Positions 25,803 to 34,514 of a stretch of DNA of 64,000 nucleotides are shown here, piece by piece. Location: NCBI GenBank assembly GCA_025458905.1, contig JALORN010000006.1:1-64000 (forward strand). Direction: 5' to 3'. Each line of letters opens with the position of its first letter. Position 1 is the first letter of the stretch. Origin of the DNA: Steroidobacteraceae bacterium. Its GTDB lineage: Bacteria > Pseudomonadota > Gammaproteobacteria > Steroidobacterales > Steroidobacteraceae. Under the pieces are notes generated by a model, which saw nothing but the letters and a program-made list of their open reading frames with translations, was not told the DNA's origin and did no database searches. The position numbers were made by a program, and so were the translations under genes.

Positions 25803-27689
25803 ATGACGACCTATCGCGAGGCCTACGAAGACTGGCGCGCCGATCCACAGGGCTTCTGGATGCGCGCCGCCGGGACGATCGACTGGGTGCGTCCGCCCAC
25901 GGTGGCAGGCGATGCCTCGCGCCCGCCCTCGCACCGCTGGTTTCCGGACGGCCGGCTGAACGCCTGCCACAACGCCGTCGACCGCCACGTCGCCGCCGGC
26001 CGCGGCGAGCAGGTCGCGCTGCTGCACGTCAGCGCGATGACCGGCCAGGAACAGCGCTTCACGTTCGGCGGGCTGCGCGACGAGGTCGCGCGCCTCGCCG
26101 GGGCCCTGCGCGCACTCGGCGTGGCCCGCGGCGACCGAGTCGTCATCTACATGCCGATGGTGCCCGAGGCGGTGTTCGCGATGCTCGCCTGCGCCCGCCT
26201 CGGCGCGATCCACTCGGTGGTGTTCGGCGGCTTCGCGGCACGCGAGCTCGCGATGCGCATCGACGACGCGCGCCCGGTGCTGCTGCTGACCGCCTCCTGC
26301 GGCCTCGAGCCCGGCCGCGTCGTCGACTACAAGGCGCTGCTCGATCGCGCGCTCGAGCTCGCGAGCCATCGCCCGGCGCATTGCCTGGTGCTGCAGCGCC
26401 CGCAGCTGCAGGTGGCGCTCGAACCCGGGCGCGACCTCGACTGGCGGCAGGCCGTCGACGCCGCGCAGCCCGCCGACTGCGTGCCCGTCGGGTCGACCGA
26501 CCCGCTGTACATCCTCTATACGTCCGGGACCACCGGGAAGCCCAAGGGAGTCGTGCGCGACACCGGCGGCTACCTGGTCGCGCTCGACTGGTCGATGCGC
26601 CACGTCTACGGCGCACGGCCCGGCGAGGTCTACTGGGCAGCCTCCGACATCGGCTGGGTGGTCGGCCATTCATACATCGTCTATGGCCCGCTGGTGCACG
26701 GCTGCACCACGCTGATGTACGAGGGCAAGCCGGTCGGAACGCCCGACGCCTCGGCCTACTGGCGGATCGTCGAGCGCCACCGCGTGCGCACCCTGTTCAC
26801 CGCACCGACCGCGATCCGCGCGATCAAGCGCGAGGATCCGGCGGGCGAGAAGATGCGCGCCCACGACACCGGCAGCCTGCGCGCCCTGTTCCTCGCCGGC
26901 GAGCGCGCCGATCCCGACACGGTGCAGTGGGCCGCCGCGCAGTTGAAGGTCCCGGTGATCGACCACTGGTGGCAGACCGAGACCGGCTGGCCGATGGCGG
27001 CGAACTGTCTAGGCATCGAGATGCTGCCCGTGAAGCCCGGCAGCCCGACCCGCCCCGTGCCCGGGTACGAGATCGTCGTCCTCGATGCGGCCGGCGAGTC
27101 GCTGCCGGCGGGTACCCAGGGCGCGCTGGCCGTGCGCCTGCCGCTGCCGCCCGGGAGCCTGCCGACGTTGTGGAACGACGACGAAGGGTATCGGCGCGCC
27201 TACCTCGCCGAGCACCCGGGCTACTACACCACCGGCGACGGCGGCTACCTCGATGCCGACGGCTACGTGTTCGTGATGGGCCGCACCGACGACGTGATCA
27301 ACGTCGCCGGTCACCGCCTCTCGACCGGCGAGTTCGAGGAGGTGCTGGCGGCGCACCCGCAGGTCGCCGAGTGCGCCGTGGTCGGCGTCGCCGACGAGCT
27401 CAAGGGCACGGTGCCGGTCGGCCTCGTGGTGCTGAAGGCGGGCGTGCAGGCCGACCCGCAGGCGCTCGAGCGCGAGCTGGTCGCGAGGATCCGCGACGAA
27501 GTCGGGCCGGTCGCGAGCTTCCATCGTTGCCTGGTCGTGCAGCGGCTGCCGAAGACCCGCTCCGGCAAGGTGCTGCGCGCCACGATGCGCGCGATCGCCG
27601 ACGGCCGCGACTACGCGGTGCCGGCGACGATCGAGGATCCGGCGGTGCTCGGCGAGATCGCGTCTGCCTTCGGTCGCGCCGCGGGCTGA
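25803..27689 (+). CDS. Acyl-CoA synthetase, propionyl-CoA synthetase (PrpE/ACSS3)-like
   Basis: This 628-residue AMP-forming enzyme activates a short-chain acid to its CoA thioester with ATP. The N-terminal ACS domain covers about residues 1-65. AMP-binding motifs are YTSGTTGKPKGVVRDTGGY, DHWWQTETGWPMA (adenine/carboxylate pocket with the Trp that limits chain length in short-chain synthetases), YYTTGDGGYLDADGYVFVMG, and GRTDDVINVAGHRLST. The C-terminal catalytic lysine is in KTRSGKVLRATMR. Whole-length similarity to PrpE rather than Acs is suggested by VVRDTGGYLVALDWSM. GGGGAGAGGGG directly precedes the ATG. It is last in the LysR-linked run and converges with an ornithine cyclodeaminase-like gene. 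Confidence 0.88.
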   Translation: MTTYREAYEDWRADPQGFWMRAAGTIDWVRPPTVAGDASRPPSHRWFPDGRLNACHNAVDRHVAAGRGEQVALLHVSAMTGQEQRFTFGGLRDEVARLAGALRALGVARGDRVVIYMPMVPEAVFAMLACARLGAIHSVVFGGFAARELAMRIDDARPVLLLTASCGLEPGRVVDYKALLDRALELASHRPAHCLVLQRPQLQVALEPGRDLDWRQAVDAAQPADCVPVGSTDPLYILYTSGTTGKPKGVVRDTGGYLVALDWSMRHVYGARPGEVYWAASDIGWVVGHSYIVYGPLVHGCTTLMYEGKPVGTPDASAYWRIVERHRVRTLFTAPTAIRAIKREDPAGEKMRAHDTGSLRALFLAGERADPDTVQWAAAQLKVPVIDHWWQTETGWPMAANCLGIEMLPVKPGSPTRPVPGYEIVVLDAAGESLPAGTQGALAVRLPLPPGSLPTLWNDDEGYRRAYLAEHPGYYTTGDGGYLDADGYVFVMGRTDDVINVAGHRLSTGEFEEVLAAHPQVAECAVVGVADELKGTVPVGLVVLKAGVQADPQALERELVARIRDEVGPVASFHRCLVVQRLPKTRSGKVLRATMRAIADGRDYAVPATIEDPAVLGEIASAFGRAAG

Positions 27690-27713
27690 AAGCCGGGCGC
27701 GGCCGCAGGCCCG

Positions 27714-28697
27714 TCAGTGCCCGAGTTCGACGTCGAGGCCCACGCCGCGCGCGACCGCGGTCTCGTATACGAGGTGCGCCGCCGCCAGGTCCTGTGAGGT
27801 GACGCCGAGCGACTTGTACAGCGTGACGTCCGCGGCCGACTCGCGCCCGGCGACGCGGCCCAGCAGCACCTCGCCGATCTCGCCACGGACGTGCTGCGCG
27901 GTGACCAGGCCGTCGCGGATCGCGGCCAGCAGCTCGCCCGCCGCGGCCATCGCCGCCTCGCGGTAGTCGACGTAGAAGCGGCTGCGGCGCACGACCTCGC
28001 CGTCGGCCTCGGCGGTGGTCGGCACGGCGGAGCCCACCAGGTTCACGTGCTGGCCGGGCACGAGCCACTCGCCGCGCAGCACCGGGGTGGCGGCCGAGGT
28101 CACGGTGCAGATCACGTCCGCCGCGGCGACCGCGGCGGCGAGGTCGCCGACCGGCTCGACCTGCCGGCCATGGCGCGAGGACATGCGCGCGGCGAACGCC
28201 GCCGCGCGGCCCGGGTCGCGGCCCCAGGCGCGGATCGTCCCGAAGGCGCGCACCTCGCGCAGCGCTGCGAGATGGTGCTCGGCCTCCTCGCCGCAGCCGA
28301 CCAGCAGCAGCGACTGCGCATCGGGTCGTGCGAGCGCGTCGGTGGCCATCGCCGTGGTCGAGGCGGTGCGGATCGCGGTCAGCATGCCGCCGTCGAGCAG
28401 CGCGAGCGGCAGCCCCTCGGCCGCGTCGAACAGCATCACCGCGCCGACGTGGCTGCCGTGTGCCGCGCCGGGCGCGCGCGGGAACTTGCTGACGATCTTG
28501 ACGCCGAAGCCCGCCGGGTCCGAGAGGTAGCCCGGCATCAGGCCGAGCTTGCCCTGGGTGCCGGGCACGTTCATGAACTGGCGCAACGGCAGCACGACGG
28601 CGCGTTCCGAGGTGCGGCGCATCGCCTCGCGCATGGCGCCGATGCAGGCAGAGTAGGGCAGCAGTCGCGCGATGTCGGAAGCGGTCAGGATGCGCAT
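27714..28697 (-). CDS. Ornithine cyclodeaminase / mu-crystallin family protein
   Basis: This 327-residue NAD(P)-dependent enzyme has the family's substrate-domain start (MRILTASDIARLLPYSACIG), the PLRQF and KIVSKFP segments, LALLDGGMLTAIRTASTTAMAT, and the Rossmann motif LLVGCGEEAEHHL. Members include ornithine cyclodeaminase, alanine dehydrogenase, ketimine reductase and tauropine-type enzymes. The sequence does not show which, so a reduction or deamination of an amino or imino acid is all that can be said. It is last in a minus-strand run with the cupin, hydrolase and aldehyde dehydrogenase genes. Confidence 0.87.
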   Translation of the reverse strand: MRILTASDIARLLPYSACIGAMREAMRRTSERAVVLPLRQFMNVPGTQGKLGLMPGYLSDPAGFGVKIVSKFPRAPGAAHGSHVGAVMLFDAAEGLPLALLDGGMLTAIRTASTTAMATDALARPDAQSLLLVGCGEEAEHHLAALREVRAFGTIRAWGRDPGRAAAFAARMSSRHGRQVEPVGDLAAAVAAADVICTVTSAATPVLRGEWLVPGQHVNLVGSAVPTTAEADGEVVRRSRFYVDYREAAMAAAGELLAAIRDGLVTAQHVRGEIGEVLLGRVAGRESAADVTLYKSLGVTSQDLAAAHLVYETAVARGVGLDVELGH

Positions 28698-28766
28698 CGA
28701 CGGTGTCTCAGGGCGGTGGCGGGCGGTCGCGGCAGGTCCGGCCGGGCGGCGTGGCGGGGGCGCGCC

Positions 28767-29267
28767 TCACGCCTGCCGCGGCGGCACGAACTTCAGCCGC
28801 CGCTGGATCTCGGCGACGTCGGCCGGGCGGTCGAACGGCTCGGGCATCGCCTCGCCGGCGGCACGGGGCCGGCCGATCGCGCGCATCCAGTCCTCGAGCC
28901 CGGGCGGCAGGAACACCCAGAACAGCACCATGTCGGTGCTGCCGGTGTTCTCGAGGCGATGACGGGCGTAGCGGCCGAACAGCACCGTCGAGCCCGGCGA
29001 CAGCGGCGTCACCTCGCCCTCGATGTCGACGATGCCGGTGCCGGCGTGCACGAAGATCAGCTCGTGGTTCTGGCGGTGGCCATGCTCGCGGATGTGGCAG
29101 CCCGGCGGCAGCAGCTGCGTGCCGACCGAGAAGGTGTCGAACGGCATGTTCTCGGGCGTGAGCTTCAGCGTGACGTAGCCGCGCGAGGGCAGGGGCTGCC
29201 ACAGCGACTCGCCCTCCTCGGGGCCGAGCACCACCGCCTGCGGTCGGTCGAACGGGGTCGTGGGCAT
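28767..29267 (-). CDS. Cupin domain protein
   Basis: This 166-residue single-cupin protein has the metal-binding motif 1 in CHIREHGHRQNHELIFVHAGTG (the HxH and Glu spacing fits) and motif 2 in FGRYARHRLENTG. The upstream part (MPTTPFDRPQ, then SLWQPLPSRGYVTLKL) is typical of cupins that act on small organic acids or stabilise enzymes. The C-terminal AEIQRRLKFVPPRQA is polar. The enzymatic role is unknown; dioxygenase, isomerase or sensor functions are all possible. It lies 26 bases after the alpha/beta hydrolase gene on the same strand. Confidence 0.83.
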   Translation of the reverse strand: MPTTPFDRPQAVVLGPEEGESLWQPLPSRGYVTLKLTPENMPFDTFSVGTQLLPPGCHIREHGHRQNHELIFVHAGTGIVDIEGEVTPLSPGSTVLFGRYARHRLENTGSTDMVLFWVFLPPGLEDWMRAIGRPRAAGEAMPEPFDRPADVAEIQRRLKFVPPRQA

Positions 29268-29293
29268 GGATCGGGCTCCGGAATGGCTGCAGT

Positions 29294-30118
29294 TCAGGCC
29301 GCTGCCTGCGCCTGCGACTCGAGGAAGCCGAGGATGCGCGCGTTGTAGGCGTCCGTCACGGTCATCGGGCAGAAGTGCCCGCCCTCGGGCAGCACTTCGA
29401 GCCGTGCACCGGGGATCCGCTGCGCGAGTTCCTCGGACATGCCGGGCGGCGTGAGCTGGTCGTCGCGCGCGCAGATCACCATCGTGGGCGTGCGGATCTC
29501 GCCGAGCCGCCAGCGCAGGTCGTGCGTCATCACGGCGTTGAGGCGCCCGAGCTCGATCTCGAGGCCGGGGAACTCGGCGAGCCGGGTGCGAAAATAGTCC
29601 TCGGTCGACTTGAAGCGCGGGCCGAGCCACCACGCCGGCGAGGCGAGCAGGGTGCCGACCATCAGGTAGTTCAGTGCGCCCGAGTTGACCAGCACGTCGC
29701 GGCGGGTGTGGAAGGTCTGCACGAACAACGGCGTCGGCCCGCCCCAGCTCGCGCTCAGCACCAGCGATTTCAGCCGCTCGGGCGCGCGCAGCGCGACGTG
29801 CTGGCCGATCGCGCCGCCGGTGGAGTGGCCGACGAGGTGCGCGCGCTCGAGGCCGAGCGCGTCCATCAGGCGCAGCAGGTCGTCGGCGAGCTCGCGCGCG
29901 CTCGACACCAGCGGCGCCGGGCCCGAGCGGCCGACCCCGCGATGGTCGTGCAGGATCACGCGGAAATGCCGCGCCAGCGGCTCGACCTGCGCACTCCAGA
30001 ACCGGCCGCTGCCGCCGAGGCCCGCGACCAGCAGCAGCGGCTCGCCGGCGCCGTGCTCCTCGACGTGCAGCTCGTATCCGTTGATCGCGACCCGGCGGCC
30101 GCCCGCGACGTCGTTCAT
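29294..30118 (-). CDS. Alpha/beta hydrolase
   Basis: This 274-residue alpha/beta-fold hydrolase has the oxyanion-loop segment LVAGLGGSG, the nucleophile Ser99 in VGHSTGGAIG, an acidic residue in CARDDQLTPP, and the base in EGGHFCP, giving a complete triad. The overall pattern (LHDHRGVGRSGPA) is like that of 3-oxoadipate enol-lactonase and carbamate hydrolase RutD. An ester or lactone substrate is likely. It starts 10 bases after the aldehyde dehydrogenase stop, so the two are probably one transcript. Confidence 0.87.
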   Translation of the reverse strand: MNDVAGGRRVAINGYELHVEEHGAGEPLLLVAGLGGSGRFWSAQVEPLARHFRVILHDHRGVGRSGPAPLVSSARELADDLLRLMDALGLERAHLVGHSTGGAIGQHVALRAPERLKSLVLSASWGGPTPLFVQTFHTRRDVLVNSGALNYLMVGTLLASPAWWLGPRFKSTEDYFRTRLAEFPGLEIELGRLNAVMTHDLRWRLGEIRTPTMVICARDDQLTPPGMSEELAQRIPGARLEVLPEGGHFCPMTVTDAYNARILGFLESQAQAAA

Positions 30119-30128
30119 CGGTGCTGCC

Positions 30129-31619
30129 TCACCACGTGATCGTGACGGCCTTGGTCTTGAGGTAGAGCTCGAGGCCCTCCTCGCCGAACTCGCGGCCCCA
30201 TCCCGACTGGCGATTGCCGCCGAAGGGCATGGTCGGGTCCATGGCCGCGTGCACGTTGACCCCGACCTGGCCGGCGTCGATCAGCCGCACCATGCGGTGG
30301 GCGGTCGCGAGGTCGCGGGTCCAGACGCTGCCCGAGAGGCCGTAGACCGTGTCGTTCGCCTGCGCGGCGATCGCCTCGAGGTCGCCGTCGGCGAAGGTCT
30401 GGATCGCGATGACCGGGCCGAAGATCTCCTCGCGCACGATGGTCATGTCGGGGCGGCAGTCGGTGAAGACGGTCGGCTCGAAGAACCAGCCCGCCTCGCG
30501 CGGGCGGCGGCCGCCGGTCAGCAGGCGCGCGCCCTCGGGCTGCGCGGTCGCGACCAGGCGCTCGATCCGGTCGCGCTGCTCGCGCGAGATCACCGGCCCG
30601 ATCATGGTCCCCGGCTCGAAGCCGCCGCCGATCGCCATGTTGCGGGCGAACGCCGCCACGCCCTCGGCCACCTCGCGCGCGATCTTCTCGTGGACGAACA
30701 CGCGGCTGCCGCAGACGCAGTTCTGGCCCTGCAGCAGGAAGCCCGCCATCGCGATGCCGGGGATCGCCTGCGCGAGGTCGGCGTCCGGGAACACCACGAC
30801 CGGCGACTTGCCGCCGAGCTCGAGCGAGACGCGCTTCAGGTTGCCCGCGGCCGCGTGCACGATCAGGCGGCCGACCTCGGTCGAGCCGGTGAAGGCGATC
30901 TTGTCGACCCCGGGGTGCGCGGCGAGCGCGGCGCCGGCGGTCTCGCCGAGCCCCGTCACCACGTTGAACACGCCGGGCGGCACGCCCGCCTCGGTCGCGA
31001 GCTCGGCGAGCAGCAGCGCCGCGAGCGGGGCCTGCTCCGCGGGCTTCAGCACCAGGGTGCAGCCGGCCGCGAGCGCCGGTGCGATCTTCAGCATCTCCAT
31101 GCCGAAGGAGTAGTTCCAGGGCGTGATCGCGCCGACCACGCCCACCGGCTCGCGCAGCGTGTAGGCCTGCAGCTCGCCCGGGCGCTTGCCCATGCCGGCC
31201 GAGGGCAGGGTGCGGCCGGCGATCTTCGACACCCAGCCGGCGTAGTAGCGCAGGAACTGCGAGCAGAACGGCGCGGTGGACTCGGCGATCGCGCGCGGCA
31301 TGCCGTTGTCCAGCACGGCGAGCTCGGTGAACTGGCGCGCGCGCGCGTCGCACAGCCGCGAGAACTCCAGCAGGATCCGGGTGCGCTCGTCGGCGGTCAG
31401 CCTCGACCAGGGGCCGTGCAGCGCACGGCGCGCGGCGGCGACGGCGCGGTCGACGTCGGCGGCCTCGCCGAGCGCGATGCTCGAGATCGGCAGGCCGGTC
31501 GCGGGGTCGGTGACCTCGAGGGTCGCGGGCCGGGCGGGCGGCTGCGCCGCGCCGTCGACGTAGAGCGCATGCCGGCGCGCGAGGAAGGCGCGCGTCTCGG
31601 GGGCGAGGTCCGGTGTCAT
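30129..31619 (-). CDS. Aldehyde dehydrogenase (NAD(P)-dependent, betaine-type)
   Basis: This 496-residue soluble aldehyde dehydrogenase oxidises an aldehyde to an acid. Motifs are GAITPWNYSFGMEMLKIAPALAAG (substrate and cofactor channel), FTGSTEVGRLI (NAD site), LELGGKSP (catalytic Glu), and GQNCVCGSRVFV (catalytic Cys), then EEIFGPVIAIQTF and the late PFGGNRQSGWGREFG. The ATG at 31619 leaves a normal N-terminal arm. It leads a four-gene minus-strand run (dehydrogenase, hydrolase, cupin, cyclodeaminase-like) and is divergent from the methyltransferase gene across 162 bases. Confidence 0.93.
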   Translation of the reverse strand: MTPDLAPETRAFLARRHALYVDGAAQPPARPATLEVTDPATGLPISSIALGEAADVDRAVAAARRALHGPWSRLTADERTRILLEFSRLCDARARQFTELAVLDNGMPRAIAESTAPFCSQFLRYYAGWVSKIAGRTLPSAGMGKRPGELQAYTLREPVGVVGAITPWNYSFGMEMLKIAPALAAGCTLVLKPAEQAPLAALLLAELATEAGVPPGVFNVVTGLGETAGAALAAHPGVDKIAFTGSTEVGRLIVHAAAGNLKRVSLELGGKSPVVVFPDADLAQAIPGIAMAGFLLQGQNCVCGSRVFVHEKIAREVAEGVAAFARNMAIGGGFEPGTMIGPVISREQRDRIERLVATAQPEGARLLTGGRRPREAGWFFEPTVFTDCRPDMTIVREEIFGPVIAIQTFADGDLEAIAAQANDTVYGLSGSVWTRDLATAHRMVRLIDAGQVGVNVHAAMDPTMPFGGNRQSGWGREFGEEGLELYLKTKAVTITW

Positions 31620-31781
31620 CGATGCTCCGGCGACGGTGGGTGGAGCCGGATTGTCCCGGGCCCTCGCGCGACCCGGCCAATGCTTTGCAGGAGCGGCGCG
31701 ATACAGGGGACGCATGGCGGCGCAGCGCGCGCGGGGTAGGATGGAGACGGTCCGGGTCCCGCTGCCCCAAGGAGCCACACC

Positions 31782-32843
31782 ATGATCGATCGAGGCCGCG
31801 TCGGCCTTTTGCCGCGCCCCCCGTCGCTCGAGGCCGAGAGTTACCTCGGCTTCATGGAGAGCCTGCGCAACCACGCGATCCGCGGCATCTTCCCCGCGGT
31901 CGCCGGCGATGCCGAGGCGGCGCGCGATCGCGCCGGCGGCGCCACCGCCAGCCTGCGCGACTTCGTGCGCGAGGCCGATGCCGTGCCGCGCATCGCGGCC
32001 TGGAAGCGGCTGATGCGCAGCCAGCAGCAGTCCACCTGGGGGCGCCTGTTCGAGGCGTATCGCGCCGACGCCGCGGCCTTCGAAGCCGAACTCGACGCGG
32101 CCGAGCGCGCCCGTCCCGGGCGACTGCAGCGCGATCCGGCTTTCGAGGTGCCGCGCTACGCGAGCCTCGACATCCACCTGCAGCCCGGTGGCTACGTCGG
32201 CGACCCGCTCGCCGGCTTCGTGTTCCACCACGGCACCAAGGTGTTCTACCAGGGTGACAACGACCAGGACGAGCTGCATCGCCAGGTCGTCGACATGGTG
32301 CGCGTGCCGGACGACGGGGTGGTGCGCCACGTCCTCGACGTCGGCTGCTCGATCGGCCAGTGCACGACCGCGCTCAAGCAGCGTTTCCCGCAGGCCGAGG
32401 TCACGGGCCTCGACGTCGGGCTGCCGCTGCTGCGCTATGCGAACAAGCGCGCCCACGACCTCGGCATCGACGTCGGCTTCGTGCACGGGCTCGCCGAGGA
32501 CACGCGCCTGCCCGGCGCCAGCCAGGACGTGGTGCTCTGCTACATCCTGTTCCACGAGGTGCCCTCGCGGCTGTTCGTGCCGATCCTGCGCGAGCTGCAC
32601 CGGGTGCTGCGCCCGGGCGGCGCGCTGACGATCGTCGATGCGCCGAACGCGCGCGAGTTCCCCGCCGGCAATGCGCTGTGGCTGGAGTTCGATGCGAAGT
32701 ACAACTGCGAGCCGTACTCGCCGGCCTTCGTCGCCAGTGACCTCGGTGCGCTGCTCGGCGAGGCAGGCTTCGAAGTCACCTCGCAGGGCCCGACGCCGAC
32801 CTTCCTGTGGTGCACCACGGCGCGCAAGGCGCCGGCCGCCTGA
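31782..32843 (+). CDS. Class I SAM-dependent methyltransferase
   Basis: This 353-residue protein has a helical N-terminal region of about 170 residues with no recognised domain, followed by a Rossmann methyltransferase core. SAM-binding motif I is VLDVGCSIGQC, with the acidic residue of motif II in VTGLDVGLPLL, then QDVVLCYILFHEVP and LRPGGALTIVDAP. AAGGAG ends 6 bases before the ATG. The methyl acceptor is unknown. The gene is followed after 69 bases by two flavoenzyme genes on the same strand, which suggests a shared pathway that modifies a phenolic or other ring compound. Confidence 0.85.
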   Translation: MIDRGRVGLLPRPPSLEAESYLGFMESLRNHAIRGIFPAVAGDAEAARDRAGGATASLRDFVREADAVPRIAAWKRLMRSQQQSTWGRLFEAYRADAAAFEAELDAAERARPGRLQRDPAFEVPRYASLDIHLQPGGYVGDPLAGFVFHHGTKVFYQGDNDQDELHRQVVDMVRVPDDGVVRHVLDVGCSIGQCTTALKQRFPQAEVTGLDVGLPLLRYANKRAHDLGIDVGFVHGLAEDTRLPGASQDVVLCYILFHEVPSRLFVPILRELHRVLRPGGALTIVDAPNAREFPAGNALWLEFDAKYNCEPYSPAFVASDLGALLGEAGFEVTSQGPTPTFLWCTTARKAPAA

Positions 32844-32912
32844 GGTGGCGCGCCGCAGCCGCCCCGGGCGTGCGCCTCCCGTGATGAGCGCCGCCACGAC
32901 GGGGACACCACG

Positions 32913-34514
32913 GTGAGCGGGCCTGGCGTGGCCGCCCCTGGCGTCGGCGAGGAGCAGCGCCTGCTCGCGGCGCTGCGCGCCTGCCTGGGCGAGGCGCAGG
33001 TCTCGACCGCCGCGGACGAGCGACGCCGGCTGTCGCAGGACGTCTATCGCGACGGCACCGTGCCGCTCGCGGTCGTGCGTCCCGGCTCGACCGCCGAGGT
33101 CGCGGCGCTGGTGCGCCTCGCGCGCGAGCACGGTGTCGCGCTGTTCGCGCGCGGCGGCGGCATGTCCTACACCGATGCCTACCTGCCGGACCGTGCGCGC
33201 TCGCTGATCGTCGACCTGCGGCGCCTCGACCGCATCCGCGAGATCCAGGTCGAGGACCTCTACGCCACGGTCGAGGCGGGCTGCACCTGGGCTGCGCTCG
33301 ACGCCGCGCTCGCCCCGCACGGCCTGCGCGCGACCTTCTGGGGCCCGATGTCCGGCGCGATGGCGACCATCGGCGGCGGGATGTCACAGGGCGCGGCGAC
33401 CTTCGGCTCGGGCCGCCACGGCACCTCCTCGTCGACGGCGCTCGCGTTCGAGGTGGTGCTCGGCGATGGCCGCGTGCTGCAGACCGGCCTCGCCGGCGCT
33501 CCGCACGACGCACCGTTCTTCCGTCACTACGGTCCCGACCTCACCGGGCTGTTCACGGCCGACGCCGGGGCACTCGGCATCAAGACGGCGGTCACGCTGC
33601 AGCTCGAGCCGCGTCCCGCCGCAGGCGCCGGGTTGTCGTTCGCGTTCCGCGACTTCGGGGCCCTGCGGCGCGCGGTCGGCGCGGTCGCGCGCGCCGGCCT
33701 GGCGAGCGAGATCTTCGGTGTCGAGACCGCGCTCGCACGGCTCGCCGCGGGCGATGCCGGCATCGAGGACGGCATCCGCGCGCTGTGGGCCGTCGGCAAG
33801 GCGCAGGGCGGGGCGCTGCAGGCGGTGTCGCGCATGGCGAAGATGGCGGTCGCGGGCCGCAGTTTCCTGTCGGACGCCCCCTGGACCGCGAACTTCCTCG
33901 CCGAGGCGGCCGATCGCGATGCGCTCGAGCGGCGCCTCGATGCGATCCGCGCGCTCGCGGCGCAGGGTGGCGAGGAAGTCGCGCCCACCATGGCCGACGT
34001 GGTGCGTGCCACGCCGTTCCCGCCGCCGATGGTGCTCGGCCCCGGCGGGCGCCGGCTGCTGCCGCTGCACGTGCTGCTGCCGTACTCGCGCGTCGAGCCG
34101 TTCCACGAGGCGATGCTCGCGCTGCGTGCGGTCGAGGCCGAGGCGCTCGAGCGGCACCGCGTGCTGCTGTTCGTGGTGTTCGCCGGTGTCGGGGGCGGGT
34201 CGCTGCTGTACGAGCCCGTGATCTACTGGGAGGACGAGTGGAACGCGCTGCACCGCGCGACCATGCCCGCCGCCATGCTCGCGCAGATGAGCGAGGCCGC
34301 GCCGAACCCGGCGGGCCGCGCCTACGTCGAGCAGCTGCGGCGTCGCATCGTCGCGCTGATGCTCGAGCACCGTGGCGCGCACCTCCAGGTCGGCCGGGCC
34401 TATCCCTTCCTCGAGGGCCGCGAGGCGCCGCTGGTCGACCTGCTGCAGGCGCTCAAGCGGCAGCTGGACCCGGCGAACCTGGTCAATCCGGGCGCCCTCG
34501 GGCTGCCGCCGTGA
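32913..34514 (+). CDS. FAD-binding oxidase/dehydrogenase, PCMH (VAO) family
   Basis: This 533-residue flavoenzyme has the FAD_binding_4 domain in its first half: LAVVRPGSTAEVAALVRLAREHG, ARGGGMSYTDAYLP in the pyrophosphate loop, and LRATFWGPMSGAMATIGGGMSQGA. The second half is a C-terminal oxidase cap ending in LKRQLDPANLVNPGALGLPP, as in D-lactate and related dehydrogenases. A His for covalent flavin attachment is not clear in the PP loop. The start codon is GTG with a weak GGGGA upstream. The stop overlaps the GTG of the next gene (GTGA), so the two flavoenzymes are coupled. Confidence 0.87.
   Translation: MSGPGVAAPGVGEEQRLLAALRACLGEAQVSTAADERRRLSQDVYRDGTVPLAVVRPGSTAEVAALVRLAREHGVALFARGGGMSYTDAYLPDRARSLIVDLRRLDRIREIQVEDLYATVEAGCTWAALDAALAPHGLRATFWGPMSGAMATIGGGMSQGAATFGSGRHGTSSSTALAFEVVLGDGRVLQTGLAGAPHDAPFFRHYGPDLTGLFTADAGALGIKTAVTLQLEPRPAAGAGLSFAFRDFGALRRAVGAVARAGLASEIFGVETALARLAAGDAGIEDGIRALWAVGKAQGGALQAVSRMAKMAVAGRSFLSDAPWTANFLAEAADRDALERRLDAIRALAAQGGEEVAPTMADVVRATPFPPPMVLGPGGRRLLPLHVLLPYSRVEPFHEAMLALRAVEAEALERHRVLLFVVFAGVGGGSLLYEPVIYWEDEWNALHRATMPAAMLAQMSEAAPNPAGRAYVEQLRRRIVALMLEHRGAHLQVGRAYPFLEGREAPLVDLLQALKRQLDPANLVNPGALGLPP

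Noticed and set aside
31620-33320. Minus-strand frame joining the aldehyde dehydrogenase to upstream sequence (a 1063-codon frame)
   Set aside because: The upstream part is antisense to the methyltransferase and oxidase genes and contains no domain; the dehydrogenase starts at 31619.
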